Origin: Methanobacterium veterum
GTDB taxonomy: Archaea; Methanobacteriota; Methanobacteria; Methanobacteriales; Methanobacteriaceae
Length of the DNA stretch: 64,000 nt
Direction: 5' to 3'
Assembly: GCF_000745485.1 (NCBI RefSeq)
Contig: NZ_JQJK01000008.1
Coordinates: 1 to 64,000, forward strand
Shown here: positions 7,772-17,433 of the stretch, one piece after another
Position numbering within the stretch: position 1 is the stretch's first letter
Layout: every line of letters starts with the position of its first letter
Program-made: the position numbers and the translations under genes
The notes under the pieces: model-generated
Databases searched by the model: none
What the model was told of the DNA's origin: nothing
What the model saw: the letters and a program-made list of their open reading frames with translations, nothing else

Positions 7772-8215
7772 CTATAAATTCTTAAGGTATCTAGATGACT
7801 TTACTCCTAAAGCTCCAAATATAAATCCTATAATCAGATACACAGGTAAAGCGATAATGTAAGTTCCGGGATTTATAAGCTCAACAAAGGATAAAATAAA
7901 GCATAATATTATTCCATTGAGTGCACCACTTTTCCAGTTATTTCTTACCCAAAATCCAGTAAATCCACTAGCAATTATAAGTGCTGAAAACATTTCAAAA
8001 GCTTTTAAATTTGAATCAATCTCAATAATACTATCAATATTAGTAAAAAATATAATTATAATTAACCATACTGCAAATCCAAGACAGATACTAATTAAAT
8101 TTAATCTTTTAACTTTTAATTTTGAATTATCTTCTTTTATGAGAATTTTACCACAATTACTGCAATATCTAGACTTATCTGTATTTTCAATCCCGCATTC
8201 AGAACAATAGCCCAT
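7772..8215 (-). CDS. Zinc-ribbon membrane protein
   Basis: The product is about 147 residues. An N-terminal zinc ribbon (CSECGIENTDKSRYCSNCGK, CxxC-x12-CxxC) is followed by a charged linker and four hydrophobic helices. The start is placed at the ATG just upstream of GYCSEC, 1 nt after the preceding gene's stop (TAATATG), rather than six codons upstream. The function is unknown. It is the last member of a three-gene overlapping unit of related small membrane proteins. Confidence 0.65.
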   Translation of the reverse strand: MGYCSECGIENTDKSRYCSNCGKILIKEDNSKLKVKRLNLISICLGFAVWLIIIIFFTNIDSIIEIDSNLKAFEMFSALIIASGFTGFWVRNNWKSGALNGIILCFILSFVELINPGTYIIALPVYLIIGFIFGALGVKSSRYLKNL

Positions 8216-8216
8216 A

Positions 8217-8492
8217 TTAATCCCCATTTTCAATGTAATAATTTTTATTTGTCCTATTTAAAAGTTTTAAGCCAAGTACTGCTCCAATAGCCCCAATTAA
8301 TCCAAATAAAATACTGGCAATTAACATACCAATTAATAAAGAAATTATATCTGTTACATCTAAACCTACTGTACTTACAGCTTCAAAATGAATTCCTAAT
8401 ATATTTGGTAACTGGAAAATAAGTCCTATAATTGCCCATACTATTATACTAATAAAACCTACAATCCATCCATTAATGGCAATATACTTCAT
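8217..8492 (-). CDS. Small membrane protein (91 aa), DUF5518-like
   Basis: It has three hydrophobic segments (about residues 8-30, 48-66 and 65-80), with Gly-rich helices near the C-terminus (LFGLIGAIGAVLGLKLL), resembling short archaeal membrane proteins of the DUF5518 kind; that assignment is tentative. It overlaps the upstream zinc-ribbon gene by 20 nt and abuts the downstream one, so the three are surely co-transcribed. Confidence 0.5.
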   Translation of the reverse strand: MKYIAINGWIVGFISIIVWAIIGLIFQLPNILGIHFEAVSTVGLDVTDIISLLIGMLIASILFGLIGAIGAVLGLKLLNRTNKNYYIENGD

Positions 8493-8775
8493 TTTTTTTA
8501 ATTTTATTAGAATAACCTGTTAGCATGCCTCCAAAGAAAATACCAATAAAACCAGCTATAAATATACCAATTAAAAGGCTAACTAATAAACCTTTTCCAA
8601 TTGCAGGGAAATCTAAGATTAAATTGTTCCATGCAGATGATTTTTCCATATTTTGAGGAATATAACCATTATCTAATTTTCCAGTTGTCCTATTCTGAAT
8701 TAATTTTCTCCCACAATTTGAACAGAATTTAGACTCTTCACTATTTTCAGTTCCGCATTTACCACAAAAAACCAA
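8473..8775 (-). CDS. Zinc-ribbon protein with C-terminal membrane helices
   Basis: A 100-residue protein. An N-terminal zinc ribbon (CGKCGTENSEESKFCSNCGR) is closely similar to the one in the gene two positions downstream. A polar linker and two hydrophobic segments with FIAGFIGIFFGGML follow. The duplication of the ribbon in one unit suggests tandem duplication and divergence. The role is unknown; such ribbons often mediate protein-protein contacts at the membrane. Confidence 0.55.
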   Translation of the reverse strand: MVFCGKCGTENSEESKFCSNCGRKLIQNRTTGKLDNGYIPQNMEKSSAWNNLILDFPAIGKGLLVSLLIGIFIAGFIGIFFGGMLTGYSNKIKKNEVYCH

Positions 8776-9112
8776 TTAAACTCCCCATATATCAATAATT
8801 TATAAGTATTGTTTATAAACATAATGATTGGATTTAAAGGAATAATATTAAAATCAAACATAAAATTTAGTTTTGATAGATTATTTGGAGTAGGAATCAT
8901 GCTTGGATTACTATGTGACCTATTTAAAATAAATAGTTTAACTTTTTAGAAAGGAAATAGATAAGGAATATACAACATTTTTTAGTGAAGAAATTATTAT
9001 ACAATAAAAACATTTAGAAAAAGGAAGAATTGATATCAATAATTAAATGACACATTCTCTCCAGTTAGAATAATAAGTTCCCAAATAATCCCTCAATTCT
9101 TTAAATTTTTTC
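8776..9112. other. Intergenic region
   Basis: I see no supported gene. A 41-codon plus-strand frame (8824-8949, beginning MIGFKGIILKSN) has protein-like composition but no ribosome-binding site and no recognisable family. The region separates the zinc-ribbon unit from the kinase gene, whose 3' end is at 9113. Confidence 0.35.
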
Positions 9113-10540
9113 TTAATATTCATTTTCTTTAAATGTAATTTTAAATTCAGTCCCATTATCTAACCTAAGATGAATATTGCCCTGAATTTGACCTGTAAGA
9201 CTGTTTACTAACCTCAACCCCAGTGAATCAGTATTTTTGAAATCTAATTCTTCTGGAAATCCAACTCCATTATCTTTAACCGTGAGTACAAAATGGTCGC
9301 CTTCTGGCTTGAAATTAACGTTAATCTCATTCATCATTTCATTTTGACCAGCAGCTATGTTATCTGCCAATTGCTTGAGATATAATACTGGAAAAGCATG
9401 TTTCATAGAGTTGGATACAAGTTCATTAACTATTAAACCAAGGGGAACTACTGTATTAATATCAAGCATTACATCATCAACATCTAGATTTAATTTAATG
9501 AGATCTGGATCAGTAACATAAGTATAAAATAAATCTGCAGTTAATGTCTTAATGTATTCACCAAAGTTAATTTGTTTAAGATCATTGGAATTATAAAGCT
9601 TTTCATGAATTAATGCCATTGATCTAGCTCTGCTTTGACTTTCCCTGAAAATATTAAGTGTATCTTTATCTTTAATATATCTCGACTGCAAACTAAGTAA
9701 GCTTGAAATAACCATTAAATTATTTTTTACTCTATGATGAATCTCTTTTAAAAGAATATCTTTTTCATTTAAAGATTCTTTTAACTGTTCCTCTGCCTTT
9801 TTATAATCAGTGACATCCTGAATAATTGCAGTGAAATAATCTTCTCCCTGTGAGCTCCATGTGGCAACAGATATATCAAATGGAAAGTCATCCCCATTCT
9901 TCCGCAGTGCAATCATTCCCTCTTTTTTAAAAGATTTAAAATTTATATCTGGTTTAAATTTAAATAATCCTTCAAAAAAATTCTTTTTATATTCTTCAGG
10001 CATCAATATAATTGCAGATTTACCTATAACTTCTTCTGCAGAGTATCCGAAGATATCATGAGCTCCGCTATTCCATGAAACAATGGTTCCGCCGCGGTTT
10101 AAAGTTATAATTGCCGCCATTGCAGATTCAACCACTGAACGGTATTTTTTCTCGCTTTCAATTAGAATTTCCTTTGATTTCTCAATTTCATCACTTAAAA
10201 TTACGACTATAACACCTACAAAGATAAACATTGCAGATCGAAAATAATCTTCAGTTACTGGGAGGGCGACATCGCCTGATGAAACATGACTCAAAATTAA
10301 AGCAATCGATAATAAAATTGGAACAATTAAACCCCTCTTTTTCCACCAGATAGCCGCCAGAATAATAGGGATATAAAAAAAATGGGTGAAAACTACACTA
10401 ATTCCAAGCATATAATGAAAATAATATATTAAAAAAAGCGAAAATCCAATAAGCAATCCTATAACTGCAATCTGATATTTTTTATTTTGCATCATGAGAT
10501 TAATTCTCATATAATCTTCCCTAAGTTTACTAAAAGGCAT
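9113..10540 (-). CDS. Membrane PAS sensor histidine kinase (HisKA_2 type)
   Basis: A protein of about 475 residues. Residues 20-118 hold four hydrophobic helices, then a short coiled linker leads into a PAS domain (about 133-250, ending [15 protein letters not shown]). The HisKA_2 dimerisation/phosphoacceptor helix has EIHHRVKNN, with the likely phospho-His near residue 269 of this start. A HATPase domain follows (N-box [13 protein letters not shown]-box [14 protein letters not shown] at the end). It should autophosphorylate in response to an unknown signal. No response regulator is adjacent. The ATG at 10540 was preferred to the TTG one codon upstream. Two other kinases in the window (33.6 and 38.4 kb) share the same catalytic core. 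Confidence 0.9.
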   Translation of the reverse strand: MPFSKLREDYMRINLMMQNKKYQIAVIGLLIGFSLFLIYYFHYMLGISVVFTHFFYIPIILAAIWWKKRGLIVPILLSIALILSHVSSGDVALPVTEDYFRSAMFIFVGVIVVILSDEIEKSKEILIESEKKYRSVVESAMAAIITLNRGGTIVSWNSGAHDIFGYSAEEVIGKSAIILMPEEYKKNFFEGLFKFKPDINFKSFKKEGMIALRKNGDDFPFDISVATWSSQGEDYFTAIIQDVTDYKKAEEQLKESLNEKDILLKEIHHRVKNNLMVISSLLSLQSRYIKDKDTLNIFRESQSRARSMALIHEKLYNSNDLKQINFGEYIKTLTADLFYTYVTDPDLIKLNLDVDDVMLDINTVVPLGLIVNELVSNSMKHAFPVLYLKQLADNIAAGQNEMMNEINVNFKPEGDHFVLTVKDNGVGFPEELDFKNTDSLGLRLVNSLTGQIQGNIHLRLDNGTEFKITFKENEY

Positions 10541-10543
10541 CAA

Positions 10544-11016
10544 AGAATTTCTATAATTTATTGAGATTATTATAAACTATCATATTGTAAAAAGCGAGGT
10601 ATATACATTTCTATAACAAAACAGAGAAAAAGTCAGATTATAATAACTAAAATTAGTAAGATATTAGACTTAATAATATTATACTCCCTTAAAAAGATAA
10701 TATAAATTATATGGTTTAGATTTCAAATCTTTTATATACTCCCAAAAATTAAAGAGAAATCTTTATATACTTAAAATCTTACATTAGAATAATGCATGAT
10801 TGTATAAAGAGCACACAAATTTCTATACCTTTTTTACAGTCTCTTTAACATCTGGGTGTTAGTAAAAATACTTTACAAACCAGAGTTCAGTAAAAGGCTC
10901 ATTTTTAAAAACGAGTATTAACTTTACAAAAAAAATAAAAAGATTTATATATACATAAACATGATAAATTTATAATTATAATTATAAATAATAACAAATT
11001 AAAAAAGAGTGGTTTG
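10544..11016. other. Intergenic region with two promoters and a candidate RNA
   Basis: It contains a TATA element (TTTATATAC, 10762-10770) followed by about 130 nt with weak self-complementarity (TTTAACATC / GGTGTTAGTAAA near 10848-10870) and the AGAGTTCAGTAAAA motif shared with 7.5 kb. A second TATA element (GATTTATATATAC, about 10944-10956) lies 60 nt upstream of the HTH-CBS gene and is probably its promoter. Confidence 0.45.
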
Positions 11017-11898
11017 ATGCTTACATCTGTTCAAAAAGAAATATTGCAAAGTTTGATTAACCTTTACAGGAAATCAAAAGGCAAGTCCATTAAAGGAGAA
11101 GAAATTGCCGAGCTTATGAGCCGTAACCCCGGGACTATACGGAACCAGATGCAGTCCCTTAGAAGTTTAGGACTTGTTAAAGGTGTCCCCGGACCCCGTG
11201 GAGGTTACAAACCGACCATAGAAGCATATCACACTTTAAATATCAGCGCTATTGATAAAGAAGCTTTAGTGCCCATATTCAAAAAAGGGAAAAGAGTGGG
11301 AGACTTAAGCGTTGCCAAAATAGAATTTACAAGTATTCCTCATCCAGGAGAATGCGAAGCCGCCATAAAAGTGGTGGGAAACATAAAACAGCTTGACCTT
11401 GGAGACAGGATAAAAGTAGGCCCAACACCAGTAAACAAACTCATAGTAAACGGTATGGTAGTGGGAAGAGACGATGTGGATAACCTTCTTCTTCTGGATA
11501 CCACAAACATAAGGAGCATCCCTAAAAAATCAGTTATAGAAGTGGCAAGCCACGACCTCATAACATTGAAGCCTTCCATGAATGTAAAAGACGCTGCAAC
11601 AGTGCTGTCTGAACACAAAATAGAAGGTGCCCCTATAATTGAAGATGAAGAAGTAATGGGGATTTTAACTTTAAGCGACATATCAAAGGCAATTGCAGAG
11701 GGAAAAGAAAACCTCAAAATCACAGAACTCATGTCAAAAAATATCATAACTGTTGAAAAAGACCTTATGATTGCAGACGCCATTGAAGTTATGAATAAAA
11801 ACAAAATAGGCAGACTTATTGTAGTGGATAACGATAATCTTCCCCTTGGTATCGTAACAAGAACCGATCTTCTGGATAAAATAGCCGGTATAAAATAA
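11017..11898 (+). CDS. HTH- and CBS-domain regulatory protein
   Basis: A 293-residue protein. Residues 1-75 form a winged helix (LTSVQKEILQSLINLY ... GEEIAELMSRNPGTIRNQMQSLRSLGLVKGVPGPRGGY). A middle beta domain spans about 90-170. Two CBS domains follow, at about 178-230 (LITLKPSMNVKDAATVL ... GILTLSDI) and 235-291 (MSKNIITVEKDLMIADAI ... GIVTRTDLL). CBS pairs bind adenine nucleotides or S-adenosylmethionine, so this is probably a ligand-responsive DNA-binding regulator. The same architecture is common in Methanobacteriales and its regulon is unknown. The start is the ATG in GGTTTGATG, not the TTG one codon earlier. It is monocistronic. Confidence 0.8.
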   Translation: MLTSVQKEILQSLINLYRKSKGKSIKGEEIAELMSRNPGTIRNQMQSLRSLGLVKGVPGPRGGYKPTIEAYHTLNISAIDKEALVPIFKKGKRVGDLSVAKIEFTSIPHPGECEAAIKVVGNIKQLDLGDRIKVGPTPVNKLIVNGMVVGRDDVDNLLLLDTTNIRSIPKKSVIEVASHDLITLKPSMNVKDAATVLSEHKIEGAPIIEDEEVMGILTLSDISKAIAEGKENLKITELMSKNIITVEKDLMIADAIEVMNKNKIGRLIVVDNDNLPLGIVTRTDLLDKIAGIK

Positions 11899-12042
11899 TT
11901 CAAAACTTTTTTTTTAAGTTAACTGTATATTTTAAATTTAATTAATTTTATTAAGCCACCCATAAACTATATTGAAAATAAATTCAAATAGTTAATTTTA
12001 ATTTTAATTAGTTTTAATTCGATTTATTAGGGATGTGAAAAC

Positions 12043-12963
12043 TTGAAAATTCAACACATGGAAGTCAAAGAAAACATGAGCGTTCTTGATTTAATAGAAG
12101 AGATGGGTAAATCAGGAGTTTTAGGCGCTGGCAGAGTATCTAAAGCTACACATTTATTTGCAGATTCAATTAAAGATGAAGACACATCAGTTTTTTTAAG
12201 CGTTGCAGGCCCTCTGGTACCAGGGGGACTTCGAAAAATAATTTTTGATCTTATAAATGACGGCTTTGTAGATGTTTTAATAACAAGCGGAGCCAATATA
12301 ACCCATGATCTGGTTGAATCATTCGGTGGAGGGCATTACAGAGGTATCAGTGCCGATGATGAAGAGTTATGTCAACAGGGAATGGGAAGAATTGGCGATG
12401 TTTACACCAAGTCACATGATTTTGAAGTATTTGAAGAAAAGATCAGCGAAATTCTAAGTAAAATCGCGGAAAAAAAGAAAATCATTTCAATTAGAGAGTT
12501 CCTGTTTGAAATTGGAAACATGATTGAAGATGAAAATTCAATACTTAAAATAGCAGCCCAAAAAGGCGTTCCAATTTATGCGCCAGGTATAATCGACAGC
12601 ATGCTTGGCCTTCAACTATGGATGTTTACCCAGGATAAAGAACTTCACCTTGATGCTGTTGGGGACATGAGTGAACTTTCAGACATTGTATTTGATGCTA
12701 AAAAGGTAACAGCTGTACTCCTTGGAGGTGGTTTACCTAAACACTATGCCCTTGCATCCAACCTCCTTAAAGGCGGTGTAGATGCGGCTATTCAAGTTAC
12801 CATGGATAGGAGTGAAACTGGAAGTTTAAGCGGGGCACCCTTAGAAGAAGCAAAATCATGGGCAAAAGCAAAGGCTGGTTCTAACCTTGTAACTGTAATT
12901 GGGGATGTAACTATAATCTTTCCAATGATGGTTGCAGGTGCAAGGGAAATTATAGCACGTTAA
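12043..12963 (+). CDS. dys: Deoxyhypusine synthase
   Basis: A 306-residue enzyme that transfers the aminobutyl group of spermidine to one lysine of translation factor aIF5A, the first step of hypusine formation. Family landmarks are present: GAGRVSKATHLF near the N-terminus, TSGANITHD, GGGHYRG, and the active-site segment GGGLPKHY with the catalytic lysine at about residue 233. SGAPLEEAKSWAK and the C-terminal GDVTIIFPMM complete the NAD-binding region. Start is TTG at 12043 after a GGGATGTGAAAAC spacer, and an in-frame ATG at residue 6 is an alternative. It is monocistronic, with a hairpin terminator downstream. Confidence 0.95.
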   Translation: MKIQHMEVKENMSVLDLIEEMGKSGVLGAGRVSKATHLFADSIKDEDTSVFLSVAGPLVPGGLRKIIFDLINDGFVDVLITSGANITHDLVESFGGGHYRGISADDEELCQQGMGRIGDVYTKSHDFEVFEEKISEILSKIAEKKKIISIREFLFEIGNMIEDENSILKIAAQKGVPIYAPGIIDSMLGLQLWMFTQDKELHLDAVGDMSELSDIVFDAKKVTAVLLGGGLPKHYALASNLLKGGVDAAIQVTMDRSETGSLSGAPLEEAKSWAKAKAGSNLVTVIGDVTIIFPMMVAGAREIIAR

Positions 12964-13068
12964 CCATATAAAACAATTATAAATCGTTATTTCATTAAAA
13001 TGAGTTATTCACGATTGTGAATATAACTAAATTTTTAAATGGAATCCACTAATTAAGCAAAATTAATT

Positions 13069-13096
13069 AAAATAGACGTAAATACGCCTATTTTTT
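13069..13096 (+). terminator. Hairpin plus T-run downstream of dys
   Basis: AAAATAG-A-CGTA / TACG-C-CTATTTT folds into a stem of about 11 bp with one mismatch and a 2-nt loop, followed directly by extra T residues. It lies about 105 nt after the dys stop, between that gene and the convergent YHS gene, and could terminate transcription from both sides. Confidence 0.6.
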
Positions 13097-13119
13097 GATA
13101 CGAGTTAATCTAACTGAGA

Positions 13120-13314
13120 TTAACTTTCAACATATCTTTCTGGATGTTCCAGAAAGAGCTTTTTACTGCAAAGTGAGCAGAAATAATATGTTTTACCGTC
13201 GTATCCTGCCACGTGTTTAGCAGTACTTGGATCAACTTCTTTTTTAAATACGGGATCTACAAACACATTCATTACGGTGCCTGCTGTCATTTCTTTTTCA
13301 AGATCTAAACCCAT
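13120..13314 (-). CDS. YHS-domain protein lacking the first cysteine
   Basis: A 64-residue protein with a single YHS domain: DPVFKKEVDPSTAKHVAGYDGKTYYFCS then LCSKKLFLEHPERYV. YHS domains are small metal-binding modules often attached to metal ATPases or found alone in archaea. The usual first ligand of the DPVCGM motif is Phe here, and the distal cysteines are C-x2-C, so metal binding may be altered. The start is the ATG after GGTGGTG on the minus strand; the longer frame upstream runs into a palindrome array and is unlikely to be translated. A small hairpin (GTTAATCT / AGATTAAC) spans the stop codon. Confidence 0.7.
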   Translation of the reverse strand: MGLDLEKEMTAGTVMNVFVDPVFKKEVDPSTAKHVAGYDGKTYYFCSLCSKKLFLEHPERYVES

Positions 13315-14261
13315 TTTTACACCACCTATCAATACTGTCAAATCTATCGAAATCTTGGATTTCAATGTTTTTAAATTGGAGTTGAAGAAAATGCTCCGCA
13401 TTTTCTGTGTATCAAAAATGTAGTTTTTGATAATTTTGTTAACTCCATTTTACAACCGTAAAAATTGGAGATTTTTACATGCCAGTGAAATTTCCAATTT
13501 TACAGGTTTATAATTAAAGTAATGTAAAAACAAAAAAATAGTTTTCGGTTTTATTGTATGATCCATCCTCTCAGGGAGTATTTACAGGTATTACTGAATT
13601 TTTGGAAAATAAATATATATTTTTTCTACAAACATTCTTAAGCTTGCACTACATGTTTTAAAGTTTTTTTATGCATTTTTGGTAAGATGGACATAAGTGT
13701 ACTCATAATACCGGTTTTTCTTTACCGTCCTATGACCACCCCCCTCTCATTATATGGTACCTGTTATATTTTTCCTAATATAATAACTTTTTGTAAATGA
13801 TTATTAATAGTGAATGACGTAACTTTTTAAACGCTTAATTTTAGAATTTATGCTCTGTAGAAAACATTGAAAAATTCAGATAATATTGTGATGGTTCAAG
13901 TATACTGTTTAACTAAAACTACACAAAATTTAAGAACAATTCTACAATTATGATGATCTCTACATAGCCAGAATTTGAATATATATTTAAATCAGGGGCA
14001 TATTACCAAAATTTCTTATAAAATTTAGTCAAAAATATTTGGTCATTCACTATAAATAATAGTTCCACAAAAACTTAAATTACTTTAAGCCCAAAGATAA
14101 CATTTAATAGTTTATTGAATTATCAAGGAAAATTTTGCATTTTAATTAAAATAATTCAAAAACACCAGATTGATGTTTTTTTAATCTATTATCCACTTAT
14201 AAAAACTTTTAAATATATTACAAAAAAAATTTCTACCTTTAATTATTTAACCGTGATTTTT
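13315..14261. other. Long intergenic region with palindrome array at left end
   Basis: After the palindrome array (13387-13500) the rest is AT-rich with no supported gene, RNA gene or long repeat. The open frame reaching upstream of 14262 has lysine/isoleucine-rich low-complexity composition and is excluded from the membrane protein call. Confidence 0.45.
13387..13500. repeat. Palindrome array
   Basis: Successive short palindromes are visible: GAAAATGC/GCATTTTC (13387-13405, loop TCC), ATCAAAAA/TTTTTGAT (13411-13431), GTAAAAAT/ATTTTTAC (13458-13478) and an imperfect GTGAAATT/AATTTTAC pair (about 13485-13503). The third is the same module as in the arrays at 4.88, 33.19, 59.82 and 63.85 kb, including the adjoining CATG and CCGT connectors. 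The array lies just upstream of the YHS gene. Confidence 0.75.
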
Positions 14262-14867
14262 ATGTTAGAGATACCCCTTTACGCTTTATCCGGATTTTTA
14301 ATGAAAATATCCGATGATATGCACGATAAAAAAAATAATATGGTCCTTGGAATACTTGCAGGGATTTTATGCGGATTGATGTTAGGATATTTAGTTACAA
14401 TTAGTGTAGACGCCGCATATATCTTCTTTGGAGTTTTCATCGGCACTTTTATTGCAAAAAAAGTAAACTGCATTAACCACATAGTTACAGCACTTATATT
14501 TGTTATAATTGTGTTTTTATTAGGTTTTCCTGCAGTTGGAATAGGTACATTAGCCATATGCACAATTGCAGCATATATAGATGAAATAGGAAACGATAAC
14601 AAAAGAATTTATGAAAAAAGTAAGATACTGGAAATATTTTTCGAGTACAGGTTTGCCCTTAAAACAGCAATTTTAGTACTTGCAATACTTGGAGTTATTC
14701 AGAGCTTTTATCCTGGCTTTAAAATCTATGGAATTTACTTCTTAGGAATTCAGACCTTTTTATATTTCCTGCTGTTTGAGATATCCTATGAATTAGCTGG
14801 TTTAAAATTCGATGCTATTTACGATAAAGTTTACAGCGTGATCGGGAACCTCAATAAGAGCAGTTAA
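14262..14867 (+). CDS. Multipass membrane protein of unknown function
   Basis: A 201-residue protein with about six hydrophobic helices and a short charged loop (DEIGNDNKRIYEKSK) in the middle. The N-terminal MLEIPLYALSGFLMKISDDMHDKKN and the following Gly-rich helices resemble uncharacterised membrane proteins of Methanobacteriales; the function is unknown. Start is taken at the ATG after ACCGTGATTTTT rather than 49 codons upstream, because the upstream extension is AT-rich low-complexity sequence without a signal. It is convergent with pyrF across the 141-bp repeat region. Confidence 0.6.
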   Translation: MLEIPLYALSGFLMKISDDMHDKKNNMVLGILAGILCGLMLGYLVTISVDAAYIFFGVFIGTFIAKKVNCINHIVTALIFVIIVFLLGFPAVGIGTLAICTIAAYIDEIGNDNKRIYEKSKILEIFFEYRFALKTAILVLAILGVIQSFYPGFKIYGIYFLGIQTFLYFLLFEISYELAGLKFDAIYDKVYSVIGNLNKSS

Positions 14868-14877
14868 ATTAAAAAAT

Positions 14878-16405
<1,528 letters not shown>

Positions 16406-17365
16406 ATGATAATTGGTTATCACAATTCACATGAACAATTTCCACCGAGCAAACTGCTCAAATTTGTACAGATGGCTGAAAAAAATGGATTTAATGGAGC
16501 ATCGTCATCTGATCATTTTTATCCATGGAGTGAATCTCAGGGAGAAAGTGGATTTGTATGGTCATGGCTTGGATCTGCACTACAGGCCACTTCATTACCC
16601 TTTGGAGTAGTGAATGCCCCCGGACAGAGGTATCATCCTACAATAATTGCACAGGCTACTGCTACACTAACAGAAATGTATCCTGAACGATTCTGGATAG
16701 CGGTAGGGAGTGGACAATTATTAAATGAAAGCATAACTGGAGACAAGTGGCCTCCCAAAAGCATACGCAATGAAAGGTTAAAAGAATCTGCAAAAATTAT
16801 ACGTAAGTTGTGGGCCGGTGAAACTGTTACCCACTACGGCCATGTCACGGTAGAAGGAGCCAAATTATACACCCGTCCAGAAAACCCACCACCCCTGATT
16901 GGAGCAGCAATAACTCCTGAAACTGCAGAATGGTTGGGTAAATGGGCAGATGGATTAATAACTGTTGCAGAAAATCCATATAAACTGGGCAAAATAATTA
17001 AAGCTTTTCATAGAGGGGGCGGGAAAGGAAAACCAGCATACATAAAACTGGAAGTATCCTATGACCCCGCGGAAGAAAAAGCTTTAAAAGGAGCCTATGG
17101 CCAGTGGAAATCTAATATTTTTGAAAGCAATGTATTAACTAATTTAAAATCACCTGAACAATTTGATAATGCTTCAAAGTTGATTGATCCGGAAGTTATA
17201 AGAGCTAAAGTAAATATTTTCACAGATATCAACGAATATGTGGAACTTTTAGATGAATATATCCAGCTAGGTGTTGATCATATTTATATCCATAACGTTA
17301 ACCTTAACCAGGAACAGTTTATAGAAGATTTCGGACAAAAAGTACTTCCATTTGTGATGGATTAA
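16406..17365 (+). CDS. LLM-class flavin-dependent oxidoreductase (TIGR03885-like)
   Basis: A luciferase-like TIM-barrel protein of about 319 residues. The run IGYHNSHEQFPPSKLL, SSDHFYPWSESQGESGFVWSWLG, PGQRYHPTIIAQATATL and LYTRPENPPPLIGAA matches the family often labelled a non-F420 flavin oxidoreductase, related to F420-dependent glucose-6-phosphate dehydrogenases. In a methanogen either FMN or F420 could be the cofactor, and the substrate is unknown. The ATG at 16406 is preferred over 16385 because the TATA-like element is too close for the upstream start to be transcribed. It leads a unit with the GH15 and Nramp-like genes. Confidence 0.8.
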   Translation: MIIGYHNSHEQFPPSKLLKFVQMAEKNGFNGASSSDHFYPWSESQGESGFVWSWLGSALQATSLPFGVVNAPGQRYHPTIIAQATATLTEMYPERFWIAVGSGQLLNESITGDKWPPKSIRNERLKESAKIIRKLWAGETVTHYGHVTVEGAKLYTRPENPPPLIGAAITPETAEWLGKWADGLITVAENPYKLGKIIKAFHRGGGKGKPAYIKLEVSYDPAEEKALKGAYGQWKSNIFESNVLTNLKSPEQFDNASKLIDPEVIRAKVNIFTDINEYVELLDEYIQLGVDHIYIHNVNLNQEQFIEDFGQKVLPFVMD

Positions 17366-17433
17366 ATATGCTCTTTTTGAACCGCTTTTCAGTGATAATA
17401 TGCCACTGAAATTAGTCCATTAAAGGTGTTTGA

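Noticed and set aside
8824..8949. 41-codon plus-strand frame (MIGFKGIILKSN...)
   Set aside because: Protein-like but no ribosome-binding site, no partner and no recognised homologue; not enough for a call.
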